Assembly (NCBI GenBank): GCA_009920765.1
Contig: RFZJ01000010.1
Location: forward strand, 1 to 64,000
Length of the DNA stretch: 64,000 nucleotides
Reading direction: 5' to 3'
From: Planctomycetota bacterium
GTDB lineage: Bacteria > Planctomycetota > Planctomycetia > Gemmatales > Gemmataceae
Shown here: piece by piece, positions 36,981 to 46,953 of the stretch
Numbering within the stretch: position 1 is the stretch's first letter
Layout: each line of letters starts with the position of its first letter
The notes under the pieces: generated by a model
Seen by the model: the letters and a program-made list of their open reading frames with translations, nothing else
Databases searched by the model: none
Told to the model about the DNA's origin: nothing
Program-made: the position numbers and the translations under genes

Positions 36981-37197
36981 GGTTGAAGCCTCTTTTAGGG
37001 TAAATGAATACGTAGCTATTATTTGACGGATTTTGGCCCGGGTCAACAAGATTGGCGGTTTAAAAGCCAAAGTTGTTGAAAACTTGAAGTGAATCAGGAA
37101 CCTAAAAGTTTTTGTACTGTTTCTACTTGACCTAGAGGGAGAAATTAGAATACTTGATCTTTGGAATTCACTCTTTAAATAAATTGAAGGTTAAGTT

Positions 37198-39153
37198 ATG
37201 TCAACATCGTCGGGCAATATTACGAGCGTTCTAAAAGAAACCAGGGCATTCATTCCGCCTGCAGAATTCTCTGCAAATGCACATGTCAAAAGCATGGCAG
37301 AGTATGAAAAACTTTGGCAGGATGCTGCGAAAGACCCAGAAAAATTTTGGGGGCAACAAGCAGAGACCCTTCAATGGATGCAAAAATGGAACAAGGTGTT
37401 GGAGTGGAACTCACCACATGCCAAGTGGTTTGTTGGGGGCAAACTGAATATCAGCGCCAATTGTGTGGATCGTCATCTTAATGGGCCAAGGCATAACAAA
37501 GCTGCAATTATTTGGGAAGGAGAACCTGGCGAACAGCGCATTCTCACCTACCAGATGCTGCATCGCGAAGTCTGTAAATTTGCAAATGTATTAAAAAACA
37601 TAGGAACCAAATCGGGCGATCGTGTCACGATTTACATGCCAATGATTCCTGAAGCTGCGATTGCAATGCTGGCTTGTGCGAGGATTGGTGCGATCCATAG
37701 TGTTATTTTTGGAGGTTATAGCGCTGATGCTGTTGCAGACCGCAATAACGATGCGGGAGCAAAAATATTGATTACTGCCGATGGCGGTTGGCGTAGGGGG
37801 AAAGTGATCGGTCTTAAGGAAAATGTAGACAAGTCTCTCGAGAAATCCCCGACCATCGAAAAGGTAGTGGTCTTCAATCGATGCAATTTAAGCGTAAACA
37901 TGAAGGCTGGCAGGGATATATGGTGGCACGAGGAAATGACCAAGGCGTCTGCCGATTGCCCTGCAGAACCTTTTGATAGTGAACATCCATTGTTTATTCT
38001 TTACACCAGCGGTTCCACTGGCAAACCAAAGGGCATTCTCCATACTTCTGCTGGTTATCTACTTGGCACTTCTTCAACCCACAAGTGGGTTTTTGATCTT
38101 AAGGAAGATGACGTTTATTGGTGCACCGCAGATGTTGGGTGGATTACAGGACACAGTTATATTGTGTATGGTCCCTTATGTAATGGCGCAACAGTGATGA
38201 TGTTTGAAGGTGCCCCGAATCACCCCAAAGAGGACCGTTTTTGGGAGATAATCGAGAAATATCGGGTAAGTATTTTTTATACTGCCCCCACTGCCATTCG
38301 TGCCTTTATCAAGTGGGGTGATCATTGGCCCGATTCCCATGATCTAAGTAGTTTGCGTTTGCTTGGTTCCGTGGGCGAACCCATCAATACCGAAGCTTGG
38401 ATGTGGTATCATGAAAAGATTGGTAAAAACCGCTGTCCGATTGTTGATACATGGTGGCAGACCGAGACTGGTTCAATGATGATTGCCCCAATGCCTGGTG
38501 CGATTCCCACCAAGCCTGGTTCTGCAACCAAACCCATGCCTGGAATTATTGCAGAGGTTGTTGATCAACATGGTAAAAGGGTTGCCGCCAACCAGGGAGG
38601 ATTTTTGGTTATTCGGAAACCCTGGCCTTCAATGCTTCGAACTATTTTTAATGATGATGCTCGTTATAAACAGCAATATTGGTCGCATATTCCCGACACC
38701 TATTTTACCGCAGATGGCGCCCGGGAAGATGAAGATGGGTACATCTGGGTGATGGGGCGAGTGGACGATGTGTTGAATGTTGCAGGGCATCGATTGAGCA
38801 CCATGGAGATCGAATCTGCATTGGGTACGCATGCTAAAATTGCAGAATCTGCAGTTGTCGGAAAACCTGATGAGATCAAGGGTGAAGGCATTTGCTGTTT
38901 CGTGACGGTTAAAGCCGGGATAACTGTCTCGGAAGAGTTGAAAAAAGAGTTGCGAGATCATGTTGCCAAGGAAATTGGCGCCCTTGCGAGACCTGATGAA
39001 ATTCGCTTTACCGATAGCCTGCCTAAAACCCGATCTGGAAAGATCATGAGAAGGCTGCTGCGCGATATTGCCAGTGGCAAGCAAACAACAGGGGATACTT
39101 CTACTCTGGAAGATTATTCGGTACTTTCGAAGCTTCGCCAGGATGATGAATAG
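37198..39153 (+). CDS. acsA: Acetyl-CoA synthetase
   Basis: Activates acetate to acetyl-CoA through acetyl-AMP. 651 aa, standard length. AMP-binding loop [11 protein letters not shown] (about 267-277), the [10 protein letters not shown] adenylate-binding block, the hinge [16 protein letters not shown] and the C-terminal [14 protein letters not shown] with the regulatory Lys near 613 are all present. That Lys is the usual acetylation site; a GNAT protein is encoded nearby on the other strand but any link is only speculative. It starts at ATG 37198 after a 127-nt gap from the divergent lactonase. A strong terminator follows. Confidence 0.97.
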   Translation: MSTSSGNITSVLKETRAFIPPAEFSANAHVKSMAEYEKLWQDAAKDPEKFWGQQAETLQWMQKWNKVLEWNSPHAKWFVGGKLNISANCVDRHLNGPRHNKAAIIWEGEPGEQRILTYQMLHREVCKFANVLKNIGTKSGDRVTIYMPMIPEAAIAMLACARIGAIHSVIFGGYSADAVADRNNDAGAKILITADGGWRRGKVIGLKENVDKSLEKSPTIEKVVVFNRCNLSVNMKAGRDIWWHEEMTKASADCPAEPFDSEHPLFILYTSGSTGKPKGILHTSAGYLLGTSSTHKWVFDLKEDDVYWCTADVGWITGHSYIVYGPLCNGATVMMFEGAPNHPKEDRFWEIIEKYRVSIFYTAPTAIRAFIKWGDHWPDSHDLSSLRLLGSVGEPINTEAWMWYHEKIGKNRCPIVDTWWQTETGSMMIAPMPGAIPTKPGSATKPMPGIIAEVVDQHGKRVAANQGGFLVIRKPWPSMLRTIFNDDARYKQQYWSHIPDTYFTADGAREDEDGYIWVMGRVDDVLNVAGHRLSTMEIESALGTHAKIAESAVVGKPDEIKGEGICCFVTVKAGITVSEELKKELRDHVAKEIGALARPDEIRFTDSLPKTRSGKIMRRLLRDIASGKQTTGDTSTLEDYSVLSKLRQDDE

Positions 39154-39190
39154 GCTAGAATTTGGATGATTCTGAAGCAAATTAAGCTTG

Positions 39191-39219
39191 GGGAAGGGCA
39201 GTTTGCCTTTCCCTTTTTT
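39191..39219 (+). terminator. Intrinsic terminator after acsA
   Basis: A 10-bp stem (39191-39200 with 39204-39213, one G-U pair) with a 3-nt loop is followed by six Ts. It ends acsA and overlaps the first bases past the convergent tyrA stop. Confidence 0.8.
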
Positions 39220-40057
39220 ATTGGACTTTTCTGCGAAATTGCTGTGCTTTGGTTAGTATGTTTTTTAGGGCATCAAAGTCGTTGGATTTCAAGCAAGATT
39301 CGATTTTGTGCAATCCTTCTTGGAATCCTTTTAGGGCTTCAAGCAATGGGCCTTTGTTGGCTTTGAATATTTCGGCCCAAAGTGCAGGATCACTGCCTGC
39401 AACCCGGGTTGTATCGCGAAACCCTCCCGCAGTAAATTGTACGTGTTTGGGTTCCAAAAGCCCCGCTAGTGCATAGGCAATAAGGTGAGGTAGATGGCTG
39501 GTGAATGCAAAAATCTTGTCGTGTTCTTCGGGCGAAAGTTTTTCAATTCTTGCCCCCATTCCCTGCCAGAAGGTTGCGACTTTATCCAAGGCCCAGGCTG
39601 GAGTGTTTTCCAAGGGGCACAAAATGGTGAGCTTTCCCTTGAATAATTCTGCATGAGCTGCTGTAGGCCCGTTTTTCTCAGATCCTGCTATTGGGTGTGC
39701 GGGTACAAACACGGGCTTCAAGCCTTTGATTTTTTCTTTTACAAGTGAGCAGATTTCAGCCTTAGTGCTGCCTGTATCTGTAAAAACAACTCCTTCCCTT
39801 GCGTATTTTGCAGCTTGCAGTATCTCTTCTGCGATGGAGTGCACAGGCATTGAAAAAATCACTAAATCTGCATGTTTTACAGCATCTTCTAGTGTGTATT
39901 CGATGCTGTCGCATATCCCCAGGGCCTTGCTGGCTTCAAGCGATTCGGGATTCGTATCGTAGCCAATAATTCTTTTCACATGGCCTGCTTTTTTGCAGGC
40001 AAGACCTATTGATCCGCCAATCATCCCGGTTCCAATTAATCCAAGTGTTTCAACCAT
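39218..40057 (-). CDS. tyrA: Prephenate dehydrogenase (TyrA)
   Basis: Oxidative decarboxylation of prephenate to 4-hydroxyphenylpyruvate in tyrosine synthesis. Some members accept arogenate. 279 aa with NAD-binding GTGMIGGSIG (9-18) and the acidic GYDTN at the end of the second strand. DTGSTKAEI, HPIAGSEKNGP and FTSHLPHLIAYAL hold the substrate-binding His. There is no fused chorismate mutase or ACT domain, so feedback control by an ACT domain is absent. The gene is convergent with acsA; 16 nt separate its start from the esterase stop, so it is likely the last gene of a tsaB-esterase-tyrA unit. Confidence 0.94.
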   Translation of the reverse strand: MVETLGLIGTGMIGGSIGLACKKAGHVKRIIGYDTNPESLEASKALGICDSIEYTLEDAVKHADLVIFSMPVHSIAEEILQAAKYAREGVVFTDTGSTKAEICSLVKEKIKGLKPVFVPAHPIAGSEKNGPTAAHAELFKGKLTILCPLENTPAWALDKVATFWQGMGARIEKLSPEEHDKIFAFTSHLPHLIAYALAGLLEPKHVQFTAGGFRDTTRVAGSDPALWAEIFKANKGPLLEALKGFQEGLHKIESCLKSNDFDALKNILTKAQQFRRKVQ

Positions 40058-40073
40058 GTAAATATTGATCCTG

Positions 40074-41609
40074 CTAGCGGTTTGAATTGGGCTGTTTACC
40101 TTTTTGTAATGCCTGTGCCATTTCTTTGTTTATTCTTGTCCGTAGTTCTGCATCCAACACGCTGGAGTGATCTTTGCCTGCGAAAAGTACCACAGTAGCA
40201 TCACTACCCAACTTCTTTAATGTATCGCCTAAAAGTCTGGTGGCCCCTTCAAGGTAGAATGTGTCCTTGTCGCCCATGTAGACATGGATTTTACCTTTGA
40301 GTTTCCCGAATAGAGCGTCCTTGTTGTTTTCGACCAAAAGTCGGATGTCATATTTTTTCCAATTCTCGGAAGTGGAATTGTCAACGACACCGGTTTTACG
40401 ATCCCAAAGTTTTTTTGGATTACCTTGACTATCTTTTTCGCTGAAAACCGCCTCGAAAGAACCAAGCTGCCCACCTCTACCCATCACAGATTCCATGTCC
40501 GAAAACGGTTTGTAGAAAAGGAATGGGGTATCGCCTTTCCGGCCTATCGGGCGATCTTGGCCTTTTTCATCCTTGAACATATTTTGATTCGAAGCATAAA
40601 GATTAATCTTTTGGAAATCACGAAAGTCAACGGGGTCTGGTGCAGTGGACCATACCCCGCCGAATACATTTGGGTATTTCACCTGCAGCCATAAACTGCT
40701 CCACCCACCCGAAGAATGCCCCGTAACCAATCTAGCCCAGGATTGTGGAATCAAGCGGAATTCTTTTTCAAGAAAGGGGATAAATTCTTCTGTAAGCGCC
40801 TTCCCCCATGGACCATTGTTAGCTGAATCAGCAAATACATGATGCCCAAGTGGGCAATCAGGATCCAGCATGATATGGATTACTTCTTCGGTTTCCACCA
40901 TTGTTTTGCCCCTTGCTGGTGAAGAGAGTGCAGCGAAATGGTTTCCTCCAAATCCTGGAACCTCGTAAATACCCGGATATTTGCGGTCTTTGTTATTGTT
41001 GTAGCTTTGGGGCAGCGCCACGCCTGCTCTTAGCATGATCTTTCGTCCATGAAACTTGCTGAGCAACTTGCTTTCCATCTGAGCTAGTTTCACGAGTTCC
41101 GTTTCTGGGAATTGGGGTTCGTGAAAAACCTGATCCAGAACCAGGTTTGTTGGCGTTTGGTTTTTACCTCCAACTTCTACCTTTACGCATTTGCTGAAGT
41201 AATTCCCCTCCGATGAGAATATCTTCCTGCTGGCTTTGTTTAAATCCAGAATGGCGCTGGCCCAGTAGGAACCCGGAGGTATCTTTCCTATGTTCTCAAG
41301 CGGAAAACCCTGCCATTTGTTATCGATAAGAATTGGTTCACCCGGTTTAAGGTTTAATACATCTAGTCCGAAAAAAGGGTCCGGGTCGACCCATCTGGGT
41401 TCAGGTGTGATGCCTTTTGATTCACTTTTTGCGAGTACCAAAAACATCCTTCCAGACATCGAGGATCTTGCGATCTTGGGGTCGAGAATAACGCTAAGTG
41501 ATAAACCGTTTTTTGTTCCTTGTGCCTTGGCTTTTTGGTTGTATTCGGCTGGGAATATAACCAGAACTAGTACCACAATGGCCAATAATGATTTTGCAAT
41601 TTTACTCAT
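40074..41609 (-). CDS. Secreted alpha/beta-hydrolase, putative esterase
   Basis: 511 aa. A signal peptide (SLLAIVVLVLVIFPAEY) implies export. The nucleophile elbow is GHSSGG (Ser 299) in LVTGHSSGGWSSLWLQVKYP, typical of the esterase D/enterochelin-esterase-like group. A likely His lies in FAGKDHSSVLD near the C-terminus, with an Asp at GDKDTF before it. The N-terminal ~180 residues are a beta-rich extra domain. The start overlaps the tsaB stop by 4 nt (ATGA-type), so translation is coupled. Substrate unknown; an ester or sugar-acyl bond is plausible. Confidence 0.8.
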   Translation of the reverse strand: MSKIAKSLLAIVVLVLVIFPAEYNQKAKAQGTKNGLSLSVILDPKIARSSMSGRMFLVLAKSESKGITPEPRWVDPDPFFGLDVLNLKPGEPILIDNKWQGFPLENIGKIPPGSYWASAILDLNKASRKIFSSEGNYFSKCVKVEVGGKNQTPTNLVLDQVFHEPQFPETELVKLAQMESKLLSKFHGRKIMLRAGVALPQSYNNNKDRKYPGIYEVPGFGGNHFAALSSPARGKTMVETEEVIHIMLDPDCPLGHHVFADSANNGPWGKALTEEFIPFLEKEFRLIPQSWARLVTGHSSGGWSSLWLQVKYPNVFGGVWSTAPDPVDFRDFQKINLYASNQNMFKDEKGQDRPIGRKGDTPFLFYKPFSDMESVMGRGGQLGSFEAVFSEKDSQGNPKKLWDRKTGVVDNSTSENWKKYDIRLLVENNKDALFGKLKGKIHVYMGDKDTFYLEGATRLLGDTLKKLGSDATVVLFAGKDHSSVLDAELRTRINKEMAQALQKGKQPNSNR

Positions 41610-42367
41610 CGGTTTTCACTTTCATTGATTGCTTTATCATGAATTCTTTTATCCCATTGCTCTTCTGCAGAGCTTCTTCGTAAATACAAAGGTTGCAGGC
41701 TTAGTGGATCATCAGAATGATGGCTCATAAGTTTTTTTAGCGCAAGTGCCAGAAAAGATTGGTTATCAATGTTTCCTGAATGCCTTGAGATTAATATTTG
41801 GTTCCCCGTTATCAAGGGTAAAACCTTGGGGATTCCAGGGCCTGCCACTGTGAAACTCATGTCTCTGCTTGATATCCATTCTGCAGTGCTTACGATTTCA
41901 AGTTCGCCTATGGTATTCAGGTGATTGTTATTGTTTTCGAAACGCTGGGTGTAGATTTTATCTTTTTGGGCATCTGCGATGATTTCAATTTTAGCATGCC
42001 CGGTTTCCATGCAGTGCCGAGCCATTATTTCGAAAGTGGAGATTCCCAAAAGTCGCGCCCCAGTGATCATTGCAAGGGTTCTTGCGCTCATCATTCCTAT
42101 GCGGAGGCCGGTGTAACTCCCCGGCCCGATACCAGTGGCTATTGCGTCGAGATTTTTAACTTCCCAATCAAGCTCTTTTAGCATGTTTGCGATTGCAGGT
42201 GCCATATCGCTTACATGTCGTTTGGCAATTTCCAGTACCCGGTGTGAAACAACGGTCGAGCCAGAACCCAGAGCTACAATTCCGGTAACTCCTGATGTTT
42301 CCAGCAGTAAAATTTTTGCCTCTGAGGCAAGACTGGGCACAGCTTTTATTTCAGGTAATATTCCCAT
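41606..42367 (-). CDS. tsaB: tRNA threonylcarbamoyladenosine protein TsaB
   Basis: Partner of TsaD in making t6A37 on tRNA. 253 aa, ASKHA fold, with LLLETSG at the start, AIATGIGPGSYTGLRIGMMSA (the family's GPGS/TGLR block) and a RLLGISTFE segment. It lacks the HxxxH metal site of TsaD, as expected for TsaB. It overlaps the esterase gene by 4 nt, an unusual pairing of a core tRNA factor with a secreted hydrolase; co-transcription may be fortuitous. ATG 42367 is used; an initiation nearer LLLETSG is possible as the first ~16 residues are non-conserved. Confidence 0.9.
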   Translation of the reverse strand: MGILPEIKAVPSLASEAKILLLETSGVTGIVALGSGSTVVSHRVLEIAKRHVSDMAPAIANMLKELDWEVKNLDAIATGIGPGSYTGLRIGMMSARTLAMITGARLLGISTFEIMARHCMETGHAKIEIIADAQKDKIYTQRFENNNNHLNTIGELEIVSTAEWISSRDMSFTVAGPGIPKVLPLITGNQILISRHSGNIDNQSFLALALKKLMSHHSDDPLSLQPLYLRRSSAEEQWDKRIHDKAINESENR

Positions 42368-42465
42368 TTAGAAAGTATAGGGTTTTATAGCTAATATTGA
42401 CCTAGTGGTCACTGAGTTTTAGGATTCATTTATCTCACGGATCTTTTTTTACCAAGGAAGCTTAC

Positions 42466-42873
42466 ATGACCCAGATTTTAATCCACACTGATGGTGCTTC
42501 CAGAGGGAACCCCGGCCAGGCTGCTTATTCTTTTCTTGTTCGCAAAGCAGGCAGTATCATCAAGGAAGATGCAGGCAAACTTGGCGTTATGACTAATAAT
42601 CAAGCCGAATATACCGCATTGGTTTATGCCCTAGAATTTGCTTTAAACACCCATCCTGATGCCGATGTAATCATTCACAGCGATAGTGAACTTATGGTGA
42701 AGCAGGTGCAGGGTGAATACAAGGTTAAGAGTGAGGAATTGAAACCCTTGTTTTTGGAAGCCCGGGAACTAATTTCGAAAATGAAGGGGTCTGTACGGCT
42801 TGTTCATGTGCGTAGGGAGCAAAATAAAGATGCGGACCAGCTTTGCAACGATGCGTTGGATGATTTGCGGTAG
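42466..42873 (+). CDS. RNase H-family protein (RNase HI type)
   Basis: 135 aa. The four acidic residues of the RNase HI active site appear in order: Asp 9 (HTDGASRGNPG), Glu 49 (NNQAEY), Asp 73 (HSDSELMVKQ) and Asp 124 (NKDADQLCNDAL). It lacks the basic protrusion of E. coli RNase HI, as in archaeal-type or RNase H-like (YpdQ/RnhA-like) enzymes. It would cleave RNA in RNA-DNA hybrids. ATG 42466 follows a 98-nt gap from the divergent tsaB. GGAAG lies about 6-7 nt upstream. It is convergent with the rseP operon. Confidence 0.9.
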   Translation: MTQILIHTDGASRGNPGQAAYSFLVRKAGSIIKEDAGKLGVMTNNQAEYTALVYALEFALNTHPDADVIIHSDSELMVKQVQGEYKVKSEELKPLFLEARELISKMKGSVRLVHVRREQNKDADQLCNDALDDLR

Positions 42874-42906
42874 TATCAATGGGTAAATGGATTTTGATGG
42901 ATTTTC

Positions 42907-43053
42907 TTATTCAGGACTTTTCTGCAGTAGCTTCATTACAAACAAAAATAGCTCGTAGGAAGCCAAAAGAGAAAATGCCCCCAGCCACAATAGTAGTGCC
43001 ACTTTCTTGGAGGTTGGCTTTATATCTGTAGGTTCGTTGGTTTCTGGGTTCAT
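42907..43053 (-). CDS. Small single-pass membrane protein downstream of rseP
   Basis: 48 aa, found by reading the gap between rnhA and rseP. It starts with a charged MNPETNEPTDIKPTSKK segment, then a hydrophobic stretch (VALLLWLGAFSLLASYEL, about 18-35), ending KLLQKSPE. It resembles a small inner-membrane protein with its charged N-terminus possibly inside. It begins 19 nt after the rseP stop in the same direction, so it is probably the operon's last gene. Ribosome-site support is weak (AGG far upstream). Unrecognised; there is some chance it is not real. Confidence 0.5.
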   Translation of the reverse strand: MNPETNEPTDIKPTSKKVALLLWLGAFSLLASYELFLFVMKLLQKSPE

Positions 43054-43072
43054 TTCTTTTCTTGGCCTTTTG

Positions 43073-45583
43073 TTAAAAGAAGCGACGTTTTATATCCAGG
43101 TAAAATACAAATGCCATAAGCGAAAGCACGATGGCGAGACCAAGATAGGTTGCCGCAGCCATCACCGCATCCGATGCGGGTTTTCCTCTCAATTTTTCAT
43201 AAATCAAAAACACCATGTGGCCACCATCCAGCATGGGAATTGGCAGGAAGTTCACAACCGCCAGATTCAGGCTGATCATACCTAAAAATAAAATTAGGGC
43301 GAAAGGGTCTTCTGCAGCGGAAAAGGTCTGTGATGCAATTTCAATCGGCCCTCCCAGACTGTCTGTAGATATTCGACCGCTCATCAGGCTGGCAAGGTTT
43401 TGATACATCGAGCGAATCGACTTGATGGTGTCGTTGGTGCCAAATTCCACGGCCTCTACAATCGAATCTGCTTTTTGCATGACAAAGTCGCTGATAAGGC
43501 GCAGGCCCAATTCCGGCGAAGGCCAAGATTTGTCCGGGACGGCAACGATAGGTTCCAGATCGATGAGGTTAGGTTCACCCGCCCTGCGTACTCGAAGTTG
43601 GATTTTGTGCAAATCTCTTTCTTGCAGCATGGCAAAGGCAAAGGCCCATTGATCAAACACTTGCTGGCTACCTCGCCAGCTTTTGAGTTCGGTCCATTTG
43701 TCCCAGATTTCTTTGTTTGTCTTGCGATCGATTCTTGCAAATCTAGCCTGTTCAATGACATCAAAAATCTTGGCCCCTGCTTCTTGGGCTGGAGAGTTTT
43801 CTTTTAAACTGAGAATGGTGTTTTCCACCCTGAAAGCGATTCCCAATTGGGGGATTGAAAGTGGGGAAGCCGGTTTTACCGGCTCTTCGAGGTTCCCATC
43901 AAATCCACGATCCCAGTTTACCGAGGGGAGAGGAATCATCACCAGGGCTTCGTGTGTGGTGTTGTTGCGTCTGCCCACGGTAAGAGTGATATTGCAATTA
44001 CCTGAAGTGCCCGCTTGTTTTGCAAGGGCATCTGGAAGCTGGATCGGATTGAATGAATCGAGGCTGAATTTTTTGGATTCTTTTCCTTCGGGGGTGATTT
44101 CGATGCTTGCAATCCTGTCGCCAACTTGAACTCCCGCTTTTTCCGCGGGCGAGTTTTTGCGAACTGCTGCAACTTCGCCCATTTTCATGTTCATGCCTGT
44201 ATCCATGTGGTAGGCAGGGGGTACAAACATCATCAAGGACTTTTCTTTTTCTTGACTGCGCTTGATTTCTATAACTACAGGTTGCCCTGCAAGTTGATTG
44301 ATACGGTTTGTGAATTCAAAGAAGTCGCCTTCGAATCTGGGCTCAAATGCTTTTACTTCGCTTAGTTTTTCCGTGACAAGCGGGTTGTAATTCTTCTGGC
44401 CTGTTTTTGTGGTGCCAACAATCGCATCGCCTGGCATGAATCCTTCCGTGCCGATTTCGACTTCAATCGGGTTTTCAGAGTCTTTGGAATAGTAAAGGAT
44501 TTTGAAAGGTTTTCCATCGTGCTCCAATAAAGCTTTGGCGAATTCCTGTGCATCGAATGATCCTAGTTTTAGATCATGTTCGATTGAAGTATAACCTTCG
44601 CCCTTGGGGTTGCTAATTCCCATGATGATGCTGCCTTTTTCCAAGGGAAGCAAGCGTGCCATGGATGCAGGGCTGTTTTTGGTAAAAGGCGTGAGCCAAA
44701 GAAGGTTTGGCTTTACCTTGTTGGTATCTTTTTGGGGCAGTGGGGCCAAAACGGCCCTGGGTGGTGGCGCTATTCCAATCATGGGGACCATGTCGTTTTT
44801 ATCGCGTCTGGGTTCGAGCGAAACTTCAAGTTTTGGCCCACCATTTTTGTTTTGGAAAACAAATGGTATCGAGGTGCTGTGTCCTGATAGCGCAACTGCA
44901 AGCCTCAAGTCGTCGAATGTTGGATTTTTTACATCTCCTAGCTGGGTTATTGATGCGCCAGTTTTAACTCCTGCCTGCCAGGCAGGTGAACCTGAATCCA
45001 CACGCCAAACCACTGCTGGGGGGCGGGGCACCCCGTGGAATCGGTAAACAATAATGAAACAAATTCCTCCAAGGATTACATTCATGATCACGCCTGCAGA
45101 GATAATCATCATCCGCTGGCCCACAGTTTTGTTCTTGTATGATCTTGGGTAGTCCTCGCCTTCGTCTGCTTCGCTGCCTTCACCCACCATCGAAACATAT
45201 CCGCCAAGGGGAAGCGCACCGATCATGTACTGGGTTTCGCCTCGTTTGAAGCTGCATCCCGGAAGTGCGGGGCCAAATCCGATGCTGAAAGTTTTTACAT
45301 GAACATCGCAAAGTTTGGCGGCAACAAAGTGCCCAAGTTCATGGATAAAAATGACAAATCCAAGGCCTAGTGCCACCAATCCAGCTTTGATCACCCCATC
45401 AAACCCAAAGTTTGAATACAGGTAATAAACTGCGAATATAAGCATGAAAACAAAAACAGCATTGGCCTTTATCCATGCCATTGGGGTCATTTCAGGCGGT
45501 GCTGGTGCATCTTCGATGGCGCGTTGGGTTTTATTTTGTGCTTCTACCGCGCTTGTATTGTCTGGTTTTTCTTGCTGTTCCAA
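43073..45583 (-). CDS. rseP: RseP-like site-2 zinc metalloprotease, extended
   Basis: Intramembrane protease family that cuts anti-sigma factors and leftover signal peptides. Zinc motif HELGH (about 81-85 from this start) lies in IFIHELGHFVAAKLCDVHV, and the C-terminal NFLPIPMLDGGH (LDG motif) and final membrane helix are intact. At about 836 aa it is nearly twice E. coli RseP. The extra length lies in the periplasmic part, which carries at least two PDZ-like segments (AWQAGVKTGASITQLGD, SPAEKAGVQVGDRIASIE) and further repeats. TTG 45583 is preferred since GGAG lies 8 nt upstream. ATG 45616 is an alternative; both overlap the dxr end. Co-transcription with dxr is expected. Confidence 0.9.
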   Translation of the reverse strand: MEQQEKPDNTSAVEAQNKTQRAIEDAPAPPEMTPMAWIKANAVFVFMLIFAVYYLYSNFGFDGVIKAGLVALGLGFVIFIHELGHFVAAKLCDVHVKTFSIGFGPALPGCSFKRGETQYMIGALPLGGYVSMVGEGSEADEGEDYPRSYKNKTVGQRMMIISAGVIMNVILGGICFIIVYRFHGVPRPPAVVWRVDSGSPAWQAGVKTGASITQLGDVKNPTFDDLRLAVALSGHSTSIPFVFQNKNGGPKLEVSLEPRRDKNDMVPMIGIAPPPRAVLAPLPQKDTNKVKPNLLWLTPFTKNSPASMARLLPLEKGSIIMGISNPKGEGYTSIEHDLKLGSFDAQEFAKALLEHDGKPFKILYYSKDSENPIEVEIGTEGFMPGDAIVGTTKTGQKNYNPLVTEKLSEVKAFEPRFEGDFFEFTNRINQLAGQPVVIEIKRSQEKEKSLMMFVPPAYHMDTGMNMKMGEVAAVRKNSPAEKAGVQVGDRIASIEITPEGKESKKFSLDSFNPIQLPDALAKQAGTSGNCNITLTVGRRNNTTHEALVMIPLPSVNWDRGFDGNLEEPVKPASPLSIPQLGIAFRVENTILSLKENSPAQEAGAKIFDVIEQARFARIDRKTNKEIWDKWTELKSWRGSQQVFDQWAFAFAMLQERDLHKIQLRVRRAGEPNLIDLEPIVAVPDKSWPSPELGLRLISDFVMQKADSIVEAVEFGTNDTIKSIRSMYQNLASLMSGRISTDSLGGPIEIASQTFSAAEDPFALILFLGMISLNLAVVNFLPIPMLDGGHMVFLIYEKLRGKPASDAVMAAATYLGLAIVLSLMAFVFYLDIKRRFF

Positions 45584-46755
45584 CGAATTATCTCCTGTCG
45601 GGCCCATCGGTCGCACTGGAACAAATCTGCCAGTGACGGCGTTGGGCTGAAATTATGGTGATCCAAAGCGGTTCGTGCCGCCCTGGCGATATCTAGAAAC
45701 GCAAGCTCGCCTTTTAAAAACCTTTCTACTGCAACCTCATTGGCTGCATTAAGAACCGCCCCACAAGTTCCCCCCATCCTTGCAACTTCCAGCCCAATTT
45801 TCAATGCGGGAAATGTTTCAAGGTCAGGTTGTTCAAAATGCCACGCTTTCAGGGCTTGCCAGTTCAGTTTCCGTGTAGGCCCCGGAACCCTTTCCGGATA
45901 GGTTAGGGCATACTGGATAGGGAGTCTCATGTCCGGAGGCGAGGCTTGGGCCATTACCGAACCATCTGCAAACTCAACAAAGCTGTGAATCATGCTTTCT
46001 GGGTGCAGAATAACTTCAATTTGAGAAGCATCCAGATCAAAAAGCCAGCGGGCTTCAATGACTTCCAAGGCTTTGTTCATTAAAGTTGCGGAATCGATCG
46101 AAATTTTAGGCCCCATTTGCCAGGTTGGATGCTTGAGCGCCTCTTCTGCAGTTACTTGTTCAAGTTGAAAAGCTTTCCTGCCTCGGAAAGGGCCGCCACT
46201 TCCCGTCAGGACTATTTTTGTAATAGATTCTTTTGGCCCGCTTTGCATTGCTTGAAATATGGCGCTATGTTCGCTATCAATTGGTAAAATTGCGACGCCT
46301 TTTTTCCGGGCCAGTTCCATTACCAATGGCCCTGCCACCACAAGCGTTTCCTTGTTTGCAAGCCCCACGGGCTTACCTGCTTCCAACGCAGCCCATGTTC
46401 CTTCTATACCTGCTGCTCCAACGATTGCAGATACCACCATATCTACTTCCGCCATTTGCACCAGCTTTATCACTGCATCCACGCCGGTTAGTAAATGGCA
46501 CCCTTTGGGGAGCTCCGATAAGTCTATTTTCCCTGCGCTTTCTGCATCGCTTACAGCTATATATTTTGCCTTGTGCTTTTTTGCTTGTTCGAGCAGTTCC
46601 TTGACTTTGCGATTTGCGCATAATCCGAATACTTCAAGCTTTTCGGGAAGTGACTCTATTACATCAAGGGTGCTAATTCCTATCGAGCCTGTAGAGCCAA
46701 GCACTACAATTCTCCTGGGGCGATTCAATTTTGAATGGGAATGGTTTGCTTGCAA
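45544..46755 (-). CDS. dxr: 1-deoxy-D-xylulose-5-phosphate reductoisomerase
   Basis: MEP-pathway enzyme (IspC) converting DXP to MEP for isoprenoid synthesis. 403 aa with NADPH-binding VLGSTGSIGISTLDVI, ANKETLVVAG, metal-site PIDSEHSAIFQ (the Asp and Glu ligands), TGSGGPFR, and SATLMNKALEVIEARWLF. ILHPESMIHSFVEFADGSVMAQ covers the flexible loop. It overlaps the rseP start region by 40-73 nt depending on which rseP start is used; dxr next to rseP is a frequent bacterial arrangement. It reads away from the pilus-like locus, from which it is separated by 198 nt. Confidence 0.96.
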   Translation of the reverse strand: MQANHSHSKLNRPRRIVVLGSTGSIGISTLDVIESLPEKLEVFGLCANRKVKELLEQAKKHKAKYIAVSDAESAGKIDLSELPKGCHLLTGVDAVIKLVQMAEVDMVVSAIVGAAGIEGTWAALEAGKPVGLANKETLVVAGPLVMELARKKGVAILPIDSEHSAIFQAMQSGPKESITKIVLTGSGGPFRGRKAFQLEQVTAEEALKHPTWQMGPKISIDSATLMNKALEVIEARWLFDLDASQIEVILHPESMIHSFVEFADGSVMAQASPPDMRLPIQYALTYPERVPGPTRKLNWQALKAWHFEQPDLETFPALKIGLEVARMGGTCGAVLNAANEVAVERFLKGELAFLDIARAARTALDHHNFSPTPSLADLFQCDRWARQEIIRWNSKKNQTIQAR

Positions 46756-46953
46756 ATGTTCACCAGCGGGTAACTGCTAATCCTGTTGTTATTGCCGTGG
46801 CCATCCGGGCCCGGCAGTCACCTGTTTAATATTTAATGATATTCTTGCCATTACCGCAAGCTTTACCTTTTAACCTCTTGCAAGATTGCTTAACCTTCAT
46901 GACAATAGATATGGTATAGTTTCTTGTTTGAATCCTTTATTCAGGAGTAGGCC

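Noticed and set aside
43400-43807. Plus-strand 135-residue frame opposite rseP
   Set aside because: Shadow of rseP; no ribosome site and no fold signal, while rseP motifs are on the other strand.
45544-45616. Frameshift at the dxr/rseP overlap
   Set aside because: Both genes keep full motifs and normal ends; the overlap is explained by start choice, with TTG 45583 well placed.
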